Below, piece by piece: positions 43,660-52,960 of a stretch of 64,000 bases of DNA; position 1 is the stretch's first letter; the number at the start of each line of letters is the position of its first letter. Location: the NCBI GenBank assembly GCA_964242415.1, contig CAXTAT010000009.1, forward strand, positions 62,001 through 126,000, written 5' to 3'. The notes under the pieces are model-generated. The model saw only the letters and a program-made list of their open reading frames with translations. It was not told the origin of the DNA and made no database searches. The translations under genes were made by a program, and so were the position numbers. The DNA is from DASWOJ01 sp964242415. Lineage in GTDB: Bacteria; Pseudomonadota; Alphaproteobacteria; Acetobacterales; Acetobacteraceae.

Positions 43660-44277
43660 GTGCATCCTGCCGCCTTGAGGTTCGTGACCGACTGCGCAGA
43701 CCAGGCGGTGATCTTGCCGATGGTCGCCGCCGTCGCCGTCGTCCTGCTGGCGCAACGGCGATGGCAGGTCGCAGTCACCTGGCTGCTGGCGATCTCCGGC
43801 GTGCTCGGAACCCTGCTGCTGCTCAAGACGGTGGGCTATGCCTGCGGATGGCTGCTGCCTGCCCTCGGCCCTGGCCGGCTCGACCTGCATAGCCCGAGCG
43901 GCCATGTCGCATCCGGCGCCGTCGTGTGCAGCGGGATCGTCATGCTGCAGGGCCGGCGTCCGTGGCACGATGCCGCCTTGGCGGCGCTGGCCGTCGCGCT
44001 GGCTGCGGCTGTGATCATCGGCGCCACCCGGGTGCTGCTCGGCGCGCACTCGCTCGCCGAGGTGGTCGTCGCCACGGGCATCGGCGGCATCGGCGCCGCG
44101 GCATTCGGGTGGGCGGGCGGGCGGCGCCTGGTCGGCAAGTCAGGCCTGCCGGCCGCCGCTGCCGCGGCCATGGTCCTGGTGGCGTTCCACGGCCGTCACT
44201 TGCCAGCCGAGGCCGTCATACAAAGCGCGGCGGCGGACCTGCTGCGGCATTGGATCACCGCCTGCCGGCCGAACTAG
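43660..44277 (+). CDS. PAP2-family phosphatase
   Basis: 205 residues, five or six hydrophobic segments. The active-site motifs are HSPSGHVASGAVV and ATRVLLGAHSLAEV (the SRxxxxxHxxxD type; here the Asp is Glu). Such enzymes recycle undecaprenyl pyrophosphate released when polysaccharide units are polymerised, which fits its place at the head of the locus. GTG start without a clear ribosome site, so the N-terminus may differ. Confidence 0.83.
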   Translation: MHPAALRFVTDCADQAVILPMVAAVAVVLLAQRRWQVAVTWLLAISGVLGTLLLLKTVGYACGWLLPALGPGRLDLHSPSGHVASGAVVCSGIVMLQGRRPWHDAALAALAVALAAAVIIGATRVLLGAHSLAEVVVATGIGGIGAAAFGWAGGRRLVGKSGLPAAAAAAMVLVAFHGRHLPAEAVIQSAAADLLRHWITACRPN

Positions 44278-44574
44278 GCGGCAGCGGCGATGCCATGGCC
44301 CGGGGCGCCATGGCGGGGGTGAAGGGGCAGCCCGCAATCCATGGTGTTCCCCGACCTCCGTTCGGCTAGGAGCCGAGCGCGGTCATCACATTTCCGTGTG
44401 AATCATGTCTCTTTAGAGCTACTCGAAAGGTTGTTGGAGTTTCCGCACGGCCCTTATTAATGTCGCATTAATGAGTGGTTGCGGCCAATTTAATGCTATA
44501 CTGCCTGGCCGTCCCCAGTCGTCTGCGAGCGTTCCGCGGGGGTTTCCCCCGCCGAGCGATGAAAGGAATCGGGC
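44278..44574 (+). promoter_or_regulatory. Leader and promoter region of the polysaccharide operon
   Basis: 297 bases of lowered GC. An inverted repeat ATTAATG-tcg-CATTAAT (44456-44472) is followed 25 bases later by an extended -10 box TGCTATACT (TATACT at 44497-44502). No good -35 box is seen at 17 bases, so the promoter probably needs an activator; the inverted repeat is well placed for it. The first gene begins at 44575 with an AAAGGAA site. Confidence 0.6.
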
Positions 44575-45630
44575 GTGAAGGTCGCACTGCTAACCACTCA
44601 CCGAGACATCTGCCCGGACCTGTGGTCAAGCCTGAGCCGGTGCCCGGACATCGCGGACACCCGCGTCATACGGTCCGGACTCGGCTCGCTGGTGCGCCTG
44701 CTGTCGTACGGCCCCGACCTGATCGTCTGCGGCGGCTTCGGGCCGGCCGCCTTGCAGGCGTCGATGTACCGTTCGTTCTCGCCGCGGTCGCGCCTGCTGC
44801 TGTGCGCGGCGGATGCCCCGCGGCGGGTCGGCCCGCGTGAGCGCGCCATTCTGGACTGGGCCGACGCCGTGCTGGCCGTAGGGCACGCGGCCGCCCACGC
44901 CATCGAGCAGTTGTCCGCTCCGATCGGCCGGGTCTTCACCGTCGCGATGCCGTTCGAGGTGGAGCCGTTCCTCGGGTGCGAGCCGGCCCGGCAGGCGCCA
45001 GCCGCACACCGCCTGGTGCACGCAGGCGACCTGTCGCCGCAGTCGGGCGCCGCCGACCTGCTGGCCTGCGTGGCGGCGTGCGCCGAGCAGCAGCCAGGCC
45101 GGCCCATAGAGGTCTGGTGGGCTGGCGAGGGTGACTTGGCTGGCGTGCTCGCCGCGCAGCCGCTCCCCTGCAACGTGTCGCAGCGGTTCCTTGGCCGCCT
45201 GGATGCGGCCGGGCTGGCCGGCGCCTTCGGGCAGTGCGGCCTGCTGGTGGTCCCGTCGTGCGCAGACGACGGGTCATGCATGGTCGATGGGCGACCGCTG
45301 ATCTCCTGCGGCATGGCGGCGGGCCTGCCGGTGCTGGGCAGCCAGCGCAGCCGCGCCGTCCGGCAGCTCGTGCGCGAGGGCGTCACCGGCTGGCTGTTCG
45401 ACCCCGTGCGGCCGGCCGACATGATGCGGGCCATCAACCGTGCCCTGGATACCCCGGCCGGGCAGCTCGACGCCATGCGCGGCAGCGCGCGGGCGCTGGT
45501 CCGCCCCTTGGCCGCCCAGGAGTTCACCGACCAGCTCGGCCGGATCATCGCGGCGACCATGCCCGAGCCGGTCCGGACGCCTCCAGCCCGGCGCGGGCTG
45601 TCCGTGCAGCGCGCCGCGGCGGCACGGTGA
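44575..45630 (+). CDS. GT4-like glycosyltransferase
   Basis: 351 residues, GT-B fold. MKVALLTTHRDI opens the N-terminal lobe; the C-terminal lobe has RLVHAGDLSPQSG, GLLVVPSCADDGSC and GMAAGLPVLGSQRSRAVRQLVREGVTGWLFDP, corresponding to the GT4 nucleotide-sugar region, though the EX7E signature is not complete (the first acidic position is not evident). GTG start at 44575. First gene of the coupled row; sugar specificity unknown. Confidence 0.75.
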   Translation: MKVALLTTHRDICPDLWSSLSRCPDIADTRVIRSGLGSLVRLLSYGPDLIVCGGFGPAALQASMYRSFSPRSRLLLCAADAPRRVGPRERAILDWADAVLAVGHAAAHAIEQLSAPIGRVFTVAMPFEVEPFLGCEPARQAPAAHRLVHAGDLSPQSGAADLLACVAACAEQQPGRPIEVWWAGEGDLAGVLAAQPLPCNVSQRFLGRLDAAGLAGAFGQCGLLVVPSCADDGSCMVDGRPLISCGMAAGLPVLGSQRSRAVRQLVREGVTGWLFDPVRPADMMRAINRALDTPAGQLDAMRGSARALVRPLAAQEFTDQLGRIIAATMPEPVRTPPARRGLSVQRAAAAR

Positions 45631-45636
45631 CCGGCG

Positions 45637-47076
45637 GTGCATAAGGCGGCCCATCCCCCTGCGAGCTGCACCTGGATCGAGGCGCAGGCCGGCGCGCGAG
45701 CGTTCTCCGCCGGCAGCAGCCCGGTGAAGCTGCTGGGCGGCGCCATGGCGGCCAGCGACGTGGCGGTCGTGCTGCTGGCGTCGGTGACCGCCTACTTGCT
45801 CCGCCACGGCATGGCGCTGCCGCCGGAGGTCGCGGCGATCACCCTGCTCGCGGCGGTGCTGACGGTGAACTCGATGGGGCTGGCCGGCTGCTACACGCGG
45901 CATGTCACGGCGCCGCTGGTGGTGCAGATCGGGCGGGCCGTGCAGGGGTGGTCGCTGATCTTCGTGATCCTGCTGGTCGTCGCCTACTTGGCGAAGCGGT
46001 CGGACGACTTCTCCCGGGCCTGGGCGATCGGCTGGTATGTCACGGTGCTGCTCGGGATCGCGCTGGTCCGGGTCGGCGCGGCGGCCAAGGTCAAGGTCTG
46101 GCGGCGGCGTGGCAAGCTGGCGCGAACCGTGGCGGTGGTGGACCTCACGGGCGCCGGCAATGATCTGGCCCGCCGGCTGCTGCAGGGCAGCATGGGCGAG
46201 GTCCGCCTGGTCGGCGTGTTCGCCATGCAGGCGGTGCCGGGGGGGCGGAGCGGGATCGCCGACCTGCTGGCGCTGGCGCGGCTGTTCCGCATCGACGAGG
46301 TGATCATCGCCGCCTCCGGGGCGGCGGATGGCGTGGTTGACAGCGTCGTCCGCACGATCGGCACGATCCCGACCCATGTCCGGCTGTGCCTGGACATGCC
46401 GCGCATGGCGATGACGCCGCTGGAGGCCGGGCTGCTGTACGGGGAGCCGGTGGTGACCGTCTATCAGCGGCCACTGATGGGCTGGCACCGCGTGGCCAAG
46501 CGCACCGAGGACCTGGTGCTGACGAGCATTGCGCTGATCCTGCTGGCGCCGCTGATGACCCTGGTGGCGGTGGCGGTGAAGCTGGACAGCCCGGGTCCGG
46601 TGCTGTTCCGCCAGGCTCGGCTGGGCTTCAACAACAATGTCATCACCGTCTACAAGTTCCGCACGATGCGGCACCGGCCGGCGGGCGAGGCCGACGTGCA
46701 GCAGGCGCGGCGCGACGACCCGCGCTTCACCCGCATCGGCCGTTTCCTGCGCAAGACCAGCATCGACGAGCTGCCGCAGCTGTTCAACGTGCTGCAGGAC
46801 GGGATGTCGCTGGTCGGGCCGCGTCCGCATGCGCTGGCGCACAACGACCAGTATGCGCCGCTGATCGACGGCTACCTGGGCCGCCACCGGGTGCAGCCGG
46901 GGATCACCGGCTGGGCGCAGGTGAACGGCTTCCGGGGGGAGACCGATACGCTGGACAAGATGCAGCGCCGGGTCGAGCACGACCTGGCGTACATCGACGG
47001 CTGGTCGCTGTTCTTCGATTTGCGGATAATTTTCCTAACAGTCCTCACCTCATTTTCGCAACGGAACGCATATTGA
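45637..47076 (+). CDS. Polyprenyl-phosphate sugar phosphotransferase (priming enzyme, WcaJ/GumD-like)
   Basis: Starts a repeat unit by moving a hexose-1-phosphate to undecaprenyl phosphate. 479 residues: four N-terminal helices, a Rossmann-like middle domain (ARTVAVVDLTGAGNDLAR, FRIDEVIIA), one more helix (LTSIALILLAPLMTLVA), and the C-terminal catalytic domain with YKFRTM, DDPRFTRIGRFLRKTSIDELPQ (Asp-Glu pair), SLVGPRP and QPGITGWAQVNG. GTG start at 45637 has a weak ribosome site. Glucose is the usual substrate of this subfamily, not shown by the sequence. Confidence 0.92.
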   Translation: MHKAAHPPASCTWIEAQAGARAFSAGSSPVKLLGGAMAASDVAVVLLASVTAYLLRHGMALPPEVAAITLLAAVLTVNSMGLAGCYTRHVTAPLVVQIGRAVQGWSLIFVILLVVAYLAKRSDDFSRAWAIGWYVTVLLGIALVRVGAAAKVKVWRRRGKLARTVAVVDLTGAGNDLARRLLQGSMGEVRLVGVFAMQAVPGGRSGIADLLALARLFRIDEVIIAASGAADGVVDSVVRTIGTIPTHVRLCLDMPRMAMTPLEAGLLYGEPVVTVYQRPLMGWHRVAKRTEDLVLTSIALILLAPLMTLVAVAVKLDSPGPVLFRQARLGFNNNVITVYKFRTMRHRPAGEADVQQARRDDPRFTRIGRFLRKTSIDELPQLFNVLQDGMSLVGPRPHALAHNDQYAPLIDGYLGRHRVQPGITGWAQVNGFRGETDTLDKMQRRVEHDLAYIDGWSLFFDLRIIFLTVLTSFSQRNAY

Positions 47077-47128
47077 TGGCTGCTTATGTCCTGCTGCCGG
47101 TTCGACGCTCCAACACGGGGATCGCGTC

Positions 47129-48367
47129 ATGAGGATCGCGCTGGTGTGCGACACCATGTCCGCCTATGGCGGCGCGGAGCGGGTGATCGAGCAGATCCTC
47201 AGCCTGTATCCGACGGCGGACGTGTTCACGGTGCTGGACGCGGTGCCGGAGGGCCAGCGCGGCTTCCTGGGCGGCCGGGAGCTGCGGTCAACCTTCCTGC
47301 AGAAGCTGCCGCGCGTGCCGAAGTACTACCGCAAGCTGCTGCACCTGTGGCCGCTCGCGGTGGAGCAGCTTGACGTCATGGCGTACGACCTGGTGATCTC
47401 GACGCACCACAGCGTCGCGTATGGCGTGCTGACGCGGCCGGGGCAGGTGCACGTGTCGTACGTGTTCTCCCCGGCCCGCTACGCCTGGGACCTGCAGCAC
47501 GAGTACCTGCGCGAGGCCGGCCTGGACCGCGGCCCGATGAGCATGGTCGCCCGCCATACGCTGCATAAGATGCGGCTGTGGGACTACGCCGCCGCGCAGC
47601 GCCCCGATGCCGTCGCGGCCTGCTCGCGCTTCGTGTCCGAGCGCATGTGGCGCGTGCACCGCCGCCAGGCCGAGGTCATCTACCCGCCGGTCCCGGCGGC
47701 AGTGCAGCCGGTGGGGGTGGTGCAGGGCGACTACTACATCTCGGTCGGCCGGCTGGTGCCGTACAAGCGGATCGAGCTGCTGGCGCGCGCCTTCTCGGCA
47801 ATGCCGAACCGCCGCCTGAAGATCGTCGGCGCCGGCCCCGACACCAAGAAGGTCGCGGCGTCCTGCGGGCCGAACGTCGAGATGCTGGGCTTCCGCTCGA
47901 ACGAGGAGGTGCGCAGCCTGCTGGCCGGGGCGCGCGCGTTCATGTTCGCGGGGGTCGAGGATTTCGGCATCACCGCGGTGGAGGCGCAGGCGCTCGGCAC
48001 CCCGGTGATCGCGCTGGACGACGGCGGGCTGCGGGAGACCGTGGTCGGCGCGCCGGCCGGCGACGCGACCGGGCTGTTCTTCGCCGAGCAGTCCACGCAG
48101 TCGATCATCGATGCCGTCGAGCGGTTCGAGCGGGTGCCCGGCGGCTTCACCGGCGCGGCCTGCATCGCCAACGCCGACTGCTTCTCCGAGCAGGCGTTCC
48201 GCACCGGGTTCCGCGCCTTCGTGGACCGTGCCATGAACGCGCAACGCGTCTCCCCGGCGCTGACGGAACGGCCGCGGTTTCCGGCCAGCCTGGCGCATGA
48301 GGCAGAGGTCGCCGGCATGCTGGCCCCGGCCGGGTTCGCGCGGCAGCCGGGCAGCATCCTGTCGTGA
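47129..48367 (+). CDS. GT4 glycosyltransferase
   Basis: 412 residues, retaining GT-B enzyme. Starts MRIALVCDTMSAYGGAERVIEQI with the typical Gly-Gly loop, then SVGRLVPYKRIELLARAF in the donor lobe and GVEDFGITAVEAQALGTPVIALDDGGLRETV carrying the EX7E pair. Resembles mannosyltransferases of the WbaZ kind, but the sugar is not certain. Ends overlapping the acyltransferase start. Confidence 0.88.
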   Translation: MRIALVCDTMSAYGGAERVIEQILSLYPTADVFTVLDAVPEGQRGFLGGRELRSTFLQKLPRVPKYYRKLLHLWPLAVEQLDVMAYDLVISTHHSVAYGVLTRPGQVHVSYVFSPARYAWDLQHEYLREAGLDRGPMSMVARHTLHKMRLWDYAAAQRPDAVAACSRFVSERMWRVHRRQAEVIYPPVPAAVQPVGVVQGDYYISVGRLVPYKRIELLARAFSAMPNRRLKIVGAGPDTKKVAASCGPNVEMLGFRSNEEVRSLLAGARAFMFAGVEDFGITAVEAQALGTPVIALDDGGLRETVVGAPAGDATGLFFAEQSTQSIIDAVERFERVPGGFTGAACIANADCFSEQAFRTGFRAFVDRAMNAQRVSPALTERPRFPASLAHEAEVAGMLAPAGFARQPGSILS

Positions 48368-49575
48368 GCCAGGCGATGGCGAAGGCAGCCGCGGCGCCTG
48401 GCGCGGAGCGGCATTGGAACAGCCTGGACGCGCTGCGGGGCATTGCGGCCCTGCTGGTGGTGACGTTCCACTGCGCCCAGGTGTCCATCGGCTTCGCGGC
48501 GCGGGGCAACCCGTTCAGCCTCGCGAGCTGGTGGGACCCGTGGGCGTGGCTTAAGTTCACGCCGCTGCGCCTGCTGGTCAGCAGCGGGCCGCCAGCGGTG
48601 GTGCTGTTCTTCGCCCTGAGCGGGTTCGTGCTCAGCCTGCCGTTCCTGCGGGCGCGGCGGCAACCCGGCTATGCCGAGTTCGCGGTCAAGCGCATCTGCC
48701 GCATCTATCCGCCGTTCGCCTTCGCCATCCTGGTTTCGGCCGCGCTGTACGCGCTGGTGCAGCCGGCGCCGATCCCGGCGTTGAGCGCGTGGTTCAACGA
48801 GGTCCTGTGGACCCGTCCGCTGTCGGCTGACTACGTGTTCCGCAACCTGGCGATGACCGGGCTGCACGGCGACATGACGCTGGACACGGTGATGTGGAGC
48901 CTGGTGCACGAGCTGCGCATCTCGCTGATCTTCCCGGTCCTGTTCGTGCTGACCCGGCGCTGGCCGGCTGCAACCTTTGCGGCAACCCTGCTGGCTGGGC
49001 TGGCCTGCACGGCGGCCCTCGCCGGCACGGAGGCGGGTAGCCTGGCGACGTCGCTGATCGATACCGGGCGGTTCGTCGTGCTGTTCGTCGTCGGCATCCT
49101 GATCGCCGGGCACCTGGACGCGATCCGTGCCGCGGTGGCCCGCCTGCCGTCCCGGGCCGCCCCGGCGCTCTCGCTGTTGGGGATCGGCCTGCTGATGGCG
49201 CCTGGCCCGACCGTCTTTGCCTACTACAACTTCGTCTGGGGCCTGGGCGCGGCGCTCCTGCTCGTGCTGGTCGTGGGATGCCCGCGCGCCGACCGGATGC
49301 TGTCCGCGGCGCCCCTGGTGTGGCTGGGCAAGGTTTCGTACAGCCTTTACCTGATCCATGTCCCCCTGCTGATCGCCGCCGTCCACCTCACCTACGGCCG
49401 GCTGCCGCTCGGGTTTACCATCGCAGCCGTCATCCCCGCGTCGCTTCTTTGCGCCGAGCTGATGCACCGCTTCGTCGAGCTGCCGTCCATCCGCCTGGGG
49501 CGCGTCCTCTCGCGGATGCGCTGGCCTGCCCTGCCGCTTACGACGATGCGGGCCGCTTGGAAGGGCCGGTCATGA
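48364..49575 (+). CDS. OafA-like membrane acyltransferase
   Basis: 403 residues, about ten helices, acyltransferase-3 family. The conserved start NSLDALRGIAALLVVTFHC holds the catalytic-region Arg and His, and FFALSGFVLSLPFLR and KRICRIYPPF follow. It would add acetyl or another acyl group to the polysaccharide or its lipid-linked unit. GTG start overlaps the preceding stop (GTGA). Confidence 0.9.
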   Translation: MSQAMAKAAAAPGAERHWNSLDALRGIAALLVVTFHCAQVSIGFAARGNPFSLASWWDPWAWLKFTPLRLLVSSGPPAVVLFFALSGFVLSLPFLRARRQPGYAEFAVKRICRIYPPFAFAILVSAALYALVQPAPIPALSAWFNEVLWTRPLSADYVFRNLAMTGLHGDMTLDTVMWSLVHELRISLIFPVLFVLTRRWPAATFAATLLAGLACTAALAGTEAGSLATSLIDTGRFVVLFVVGILIAGHLDAIRAAVARLPSRAAPALSLLGIGLLMAPGPTVFAYYNFVWGLGAALLLVLVVGCPRADRMLSAAPLVWLGKVSYSLYLIHVPLLIAAVHLTYGRLPLGFTIAAVIPASLLCAELMHRFVELPSIRLGRVLSRMRWPALPLTTMRAAWKGRS

Positions 49576-50837
49576 CCGCCGCCGTCCCCCCTGGAGACCT
49601 GCGCATCGACCAGGTTGTCATGGAGTTCAGCCTCCGCGGCGGCATCGAGGCGGTGGCGTTCGAGTTGCAGCGCGCCTTCCGCTCGGCCGGGGTGGACTGC
49701 CGGGTCGTCACCAGCATCGCCGAGGACACGTCGCCCGACGTGCAGCGCATCGCCCCGGCGCTGGCGCGGATGGGCACGCGCGGCCGGTGGCGGCACGTGG
49801 GCCGGGCGGTCGTGGTGCCGCTGTTCACCCTGGCGGCAACCCGGTTCCTGCGGGCCGACCGTGGCGGGCGCCGCGTCGTGCTGAGCCATGGCGACACGCT
49901 GGCCGGCGACGTGTGCGTGGTCCATGCGGTCAACCTCGCCAACCTCGACATGAAGCGCGCCGCCGGGGCATGGCGCTGGCGGTTGAACCCGATGCACCAC
50001 TGGGTCTCGCTGCGGGACCGGCTGATGATCGGCGGCCTGCGGTTCCGGCGCTACGTCGCCCTGTCCGAGCGCGTGGTGCAGGAGCTGCAGCAGTACTACG
50101 GCGTGCCGCGCGACCGCATTGTGGTGATCCCGAACGGCGTCAACCTGGACCGCTTCACGCCGGAACCGGACGACCGGGCGGCGACGCGGTCCGGCCTGGG
50201 CGTCCAGCCCGAGGCACCCATGCTGCTGTTCGTCGGGCATGAGTTCGACCGCAAGGGCCTGGCCTACGCCATCGAGGCCCTTGCCGTACTCGGCCGTCCC
50301 GACGCCAGGCTGGTCGTCGTCGGCGCCGGGCATGCGGGGCCGCATGCGCAGCACGCCAGCCGGCTCGGGGTGGGCGGGCAGGTGCTGTTCACGGGGCCGC
50401 GGTCCGACCTGCCGGAGCTTTACCGGGCGGCGGACGCCTTCGTGTTCCCGACGGCCTACGAGTCGTTCTCGCTGACCTGCATGGAGGCGATGGCGTGCGG
50501 CCTGCCGGTGTTCGCGCCCGCGGTCGGCGGCATCGAGGACTATCTGCGCGACGGCGTGAACGGCCGCGTCGTCACCCGTGACGGCCCGGCCATCGCCGCC
50601 GCGCTGGCGCCCATGCTGGCCGACCCGGCGATGCGCCAGCGGTTCCGCGACGGCGCCCTGGCCACCGCCAGCCGCTACGGCTGGCCGAGCATCGCCGAGC
50701 GCTACCGCCTCCTGCTGGAGGAGGTGCGCGGCGAGATCGCCCAAGACGGGCAGCCGACCAGAAACCCAACCAGAGCCGGGGCCGACCGCGCCCTTCAAAC
50801 GTCACCGACGCCATCGAGGCTCACCCCATGCAACTGA
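49572..50837 (+). CDS. GT4 glycosyltransferase
   Basis: 421 residues from ATG 49572, which overlaps the acyltransferase stop. GT-B layout with FSLRGGIEAVAFEL, the linker VVIPNGVNLDRFTPE, LLFVGHEFDRKGLAYAIEAL, and the EX7E region YESFSLTCMEAMACGLPVFAPAVGG. Upstream extension of the same frame lies within the acyltransferase gene and is ignored. Sugar unknown. Confidence 0.88.
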   Translation: MTAAVPPGDLRIDQVVMEFSLRGGIEAVAFELQRAFRSAGVDCRVVTSIAEDTSPDVQRIAPALARMGTRGRWRHVGRAVVVPLFTLAATRFLRADRGGRRVVLSHGDTLAGDVCVVHAVNLANLDMKRAAGAWRWRLNPMHHWVSLRDRLMIGGLRFRRYVALSERVVQELQQYYGVPRDRIVVIPNGVNLDRFTPEPDDRAATRSGLGVQPEAPMLLFVGHEFDRKGLAYAIEALAVLGRPDARLVVVGAGHAGPHAQHASRLGVGGQVLFTGPRSDLPELYRAADAFVFPTAYESFSLTCMEAMACGLPVFAPAVGGIEDYLRDGVNGRVVTRDGPAIAAALAPMLADPAMRQRFRDGALATASRYGWPSIAERYRLLLEEVRGEIAQDGQPTRNPTRAGADRALQTSPTPSRLTPCN

Positions 50838-52960
50838 CCCTGGACAACGAGAACGCCGAATACCTGGCCGCCCCCGAAGGGACCGGGCTGCTGTCGCGGC
50901 TGGGCCGGCGCAAGGGCTGGTGCGTGCTGGGCTTCGTCGTCACCGCGGCAATCGTGGGCGTGACGTTCACGGCGCTGCCCCGCACCTACCGGGCCTCCGC
51001 CTCCCTGCTGTTCGCCAGCAACGAGGCGGTGCTGCGCGACGGCACCGCGTCGGCGGAGGCGCAGCGCCTGGGCGATCCCGCCGACATCGAGAGCCAGATG
51101 CTGATCCTGCGCTCGCCCCGTCTGGCGCGCATCATCCTTAGGGACCAGGCCGTTGCGGCGGCGCTGGTCGCCGACTGCGAGGCGACGCGCACCAACACCT
51201 GGGCGACGACGCTGTTCGCGCAGGCGGTGAAGCCAGATGACTGCACGGGCCTGGCGGGCAACGGCCCGGCGGTGCTGCAGCGCATCGAGAGCGGCTTCTC
51301 GATCGGCCCGACCGGGCGGTCCCGGGTGATCGAGGTGTCGTTCGTCTCCACCGTGCCGGAGACATCGGTCGTGCTGGTGAACGCGCTGGTGGATGCGTAC
51401 CTGCGCGACGACATGGAGCGCAAGGTCGATACGCACGACAACGCGATCAACTGGCTGAACACCGAGATTGCCACGTCGGGGCAGGAACTCCGCAAGGCCG
51501 AGCTGGCGGTGGAGACGTATCGCAGCGACCACGGCATCGTGCGCGGGCAGCAGGCGTCGATCACCTCCGAGCGGCTGTCGGCGATGGGGCAGCAGCTTGC
51601 GGCGGCGAATGCGGCCTATGCGCAGGCATTGTCGCGCACGGGCCAGGGGTCGGCGGACGCGTCGCAAGAGCTGCTGACCAACCGCACGGTGTCCGACCTG
51701 AAGCAGCAATCGGCGCTGCTGGGCGCCCGCGAGGCCGAGATGCGGTCGCATTACGGCGACAGCTACCCGATGGCGCAGTCGGTCGCCGAGCAGCGGCGCG
51801 AGGTCGATCGCCGGCTGAACCAGGAGAGCCAGCGGATCGGCAGCAGCCTGCAGCGCGACGTGCGCGCCGCCGCGGGCCGGGTGGCCGAGCTGACCGACCA
51901 GTATGAGAAGCTGATGCACCAGGTCGCCAACACCGGCGGCGCGGAGGCCGGCATCGCCATCATGGTGCGCGACGTGGAGGCGCGGCGCGAGATCTACGTG
52001 GACCAGCTCAAGAAGGTGAACTCGCTGCAGACCGAGCGGCGGCTGCTGGCCGGGGATGCGCGGCTGGTGAGCCATGCGGAGCTGCCGGAGCGTCCGTGGT
52101 TCCCGAAGCGGATGCCGTTCCTGGCGGTCGGCATGGTGCTGGCGTCGGCTGTCGGCGCCGGGGCCGGGCTGCTGCGCGACCGGGGCGACCGCACGCTGCG
52201 GGCCTCGACGCACTTGCCGCAACTGGCCGGGGTGCCGATCGCGGGCTACCTTCCATGGGTGAAGCAGCGGCGCGGGGCGCGTTGGCCGGTGACGCACCTG
52301 TATAACGCGACGCCGCTGCAGGAGGCGGTGCGGGCGCTGTATGGCCGGTTCCTGCTGGTGCCGGGGCGGGCGCCGAAAACGCTGATGATCGGGTCGTCCG
52401 AGGTTGGCGAGGGCAAGACGTTCCTCACGCTGTCGCTGGCGCTGTTCGCGGCCACCACGAAGCGCCGGGTGCTGGTGATCGAGGCCGACCTGCGGCGGCC
52501 CACGTTCAGCAAGGTGCTGAACCTGCCGGGCGGCCTGGGATTGAGCGAGTTCCTGCGCGGCAAGGCGACGCTGCCCGACATCATCGTGCCGTATCGCGGG
52601 CTGCACGTCATCACCGCCGGGCAGCCCGGGGTGGACAGCACGGAGCTGCTGAGCAAGGGCCGGTTCGACAGCCTGCTGCGCACCGCCAAGGGCCATTACG
52701 ACCTGGTGATCGTGGACAGCCCGCCGACGCTGGCGCTGATGGATGCGGAGGTGCTGGCGCGGCGGCTGGACGGGATCATCTACTGCGCAAGCCTCGGCCG
52801 GTCGCAGCGCGACAAGGTGGAGCTGGGCATACGCAACCTGGTCAGCGCCGGGGGCAACGTGCTCGGCATCGTCATCGGCGGCAGGTCCGGCGGCGACCAG
52901 CCGCAGCAGTACAACGTGACAGGCATGTCCGGGCACACCTACCTGCCGGTGCAGGCATGA
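50828..52960 (+). CDS. Wzc/GumC-type polysaccharide co-polymerase with ATPase domain
   Basis: 710 residues in the inner membrane. N-terminal Wzz domain between two transmembrane segments (WCVLGFVVTAAIVGVTF near 35; FLAVGMVLASAVGAGAGLL near 440) with a long coiled periplasmic part, then a cytoplasmic BY-kinase-like ATPase: Walker A SSEVGEGKT (near 522), Walker A' VLVIEADLRRP and Walker B LVIVDSPPT. The C-terminal tail has only two tyrosines, not the usual Tyr cluster, and no Wzb phosphatase is nearby, so control by tyrosine phosphorylation is doubtful. Overlaps the preceding gene by ten bases. Confidence 0.9.
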   Translation: MQLTLDNENAEYLAAPEGTGLLSRLGRRKGWCVLGFVVTAAIVGVTFTALPRTYRASASLLFASNEAVLRDGTASAEAQRLGDPADIESQMLILRSPRLARIILRDQAVAAALVADCEATRTNTWATTLFAQAVKPDDCTGLAGNGPAVLQRIESGFSIGPTGRSRVIEVSFVSTVPETSVVLVNALVDAYLRDDMERKVDTHDNAINWLNTEIATSGQELRKAELAVETYRSDHGIVRGQQASITSERLSAMGQQLAAANAAYAQALSRTGQGSADASQELLTNRTVSDLKQQSALLGAREAEMRSHYGDSYPMAQSVAEQRREVDRRLNQESQRIGSSLQRDVRAAAGRVAELTDQYEKLMHQVANTGGAEAGIAIMVRDVEARREIYVDQLKKVNSLQTERRLLAGDARLVSHAELPERPWFPKRMPFLAVGMVLASAVGAGAGLLRDRGDRTLRASTHLPQLAGVPIAGYLPWVKQRRGARWPVTHLYNATPLQEAVRALYGRFLLVPGRAPKTLMIGSSEVGEGKTFLTLSLALFAATTKRRVLVIEADLRRPTFSKVLNLPGGLGLSEFLRGKATLPDIIVPYRGLHVITAGQPGVDSTELLSKGRFDSLLRTAKGHYDLVIVDSPPTLALMDAEVLARRLDGIIYCASLGRSQRDKVELGIRNLVSAGGNVLGIVIGGRSGGDQPQQYNVTGMSGHTYLPVQA

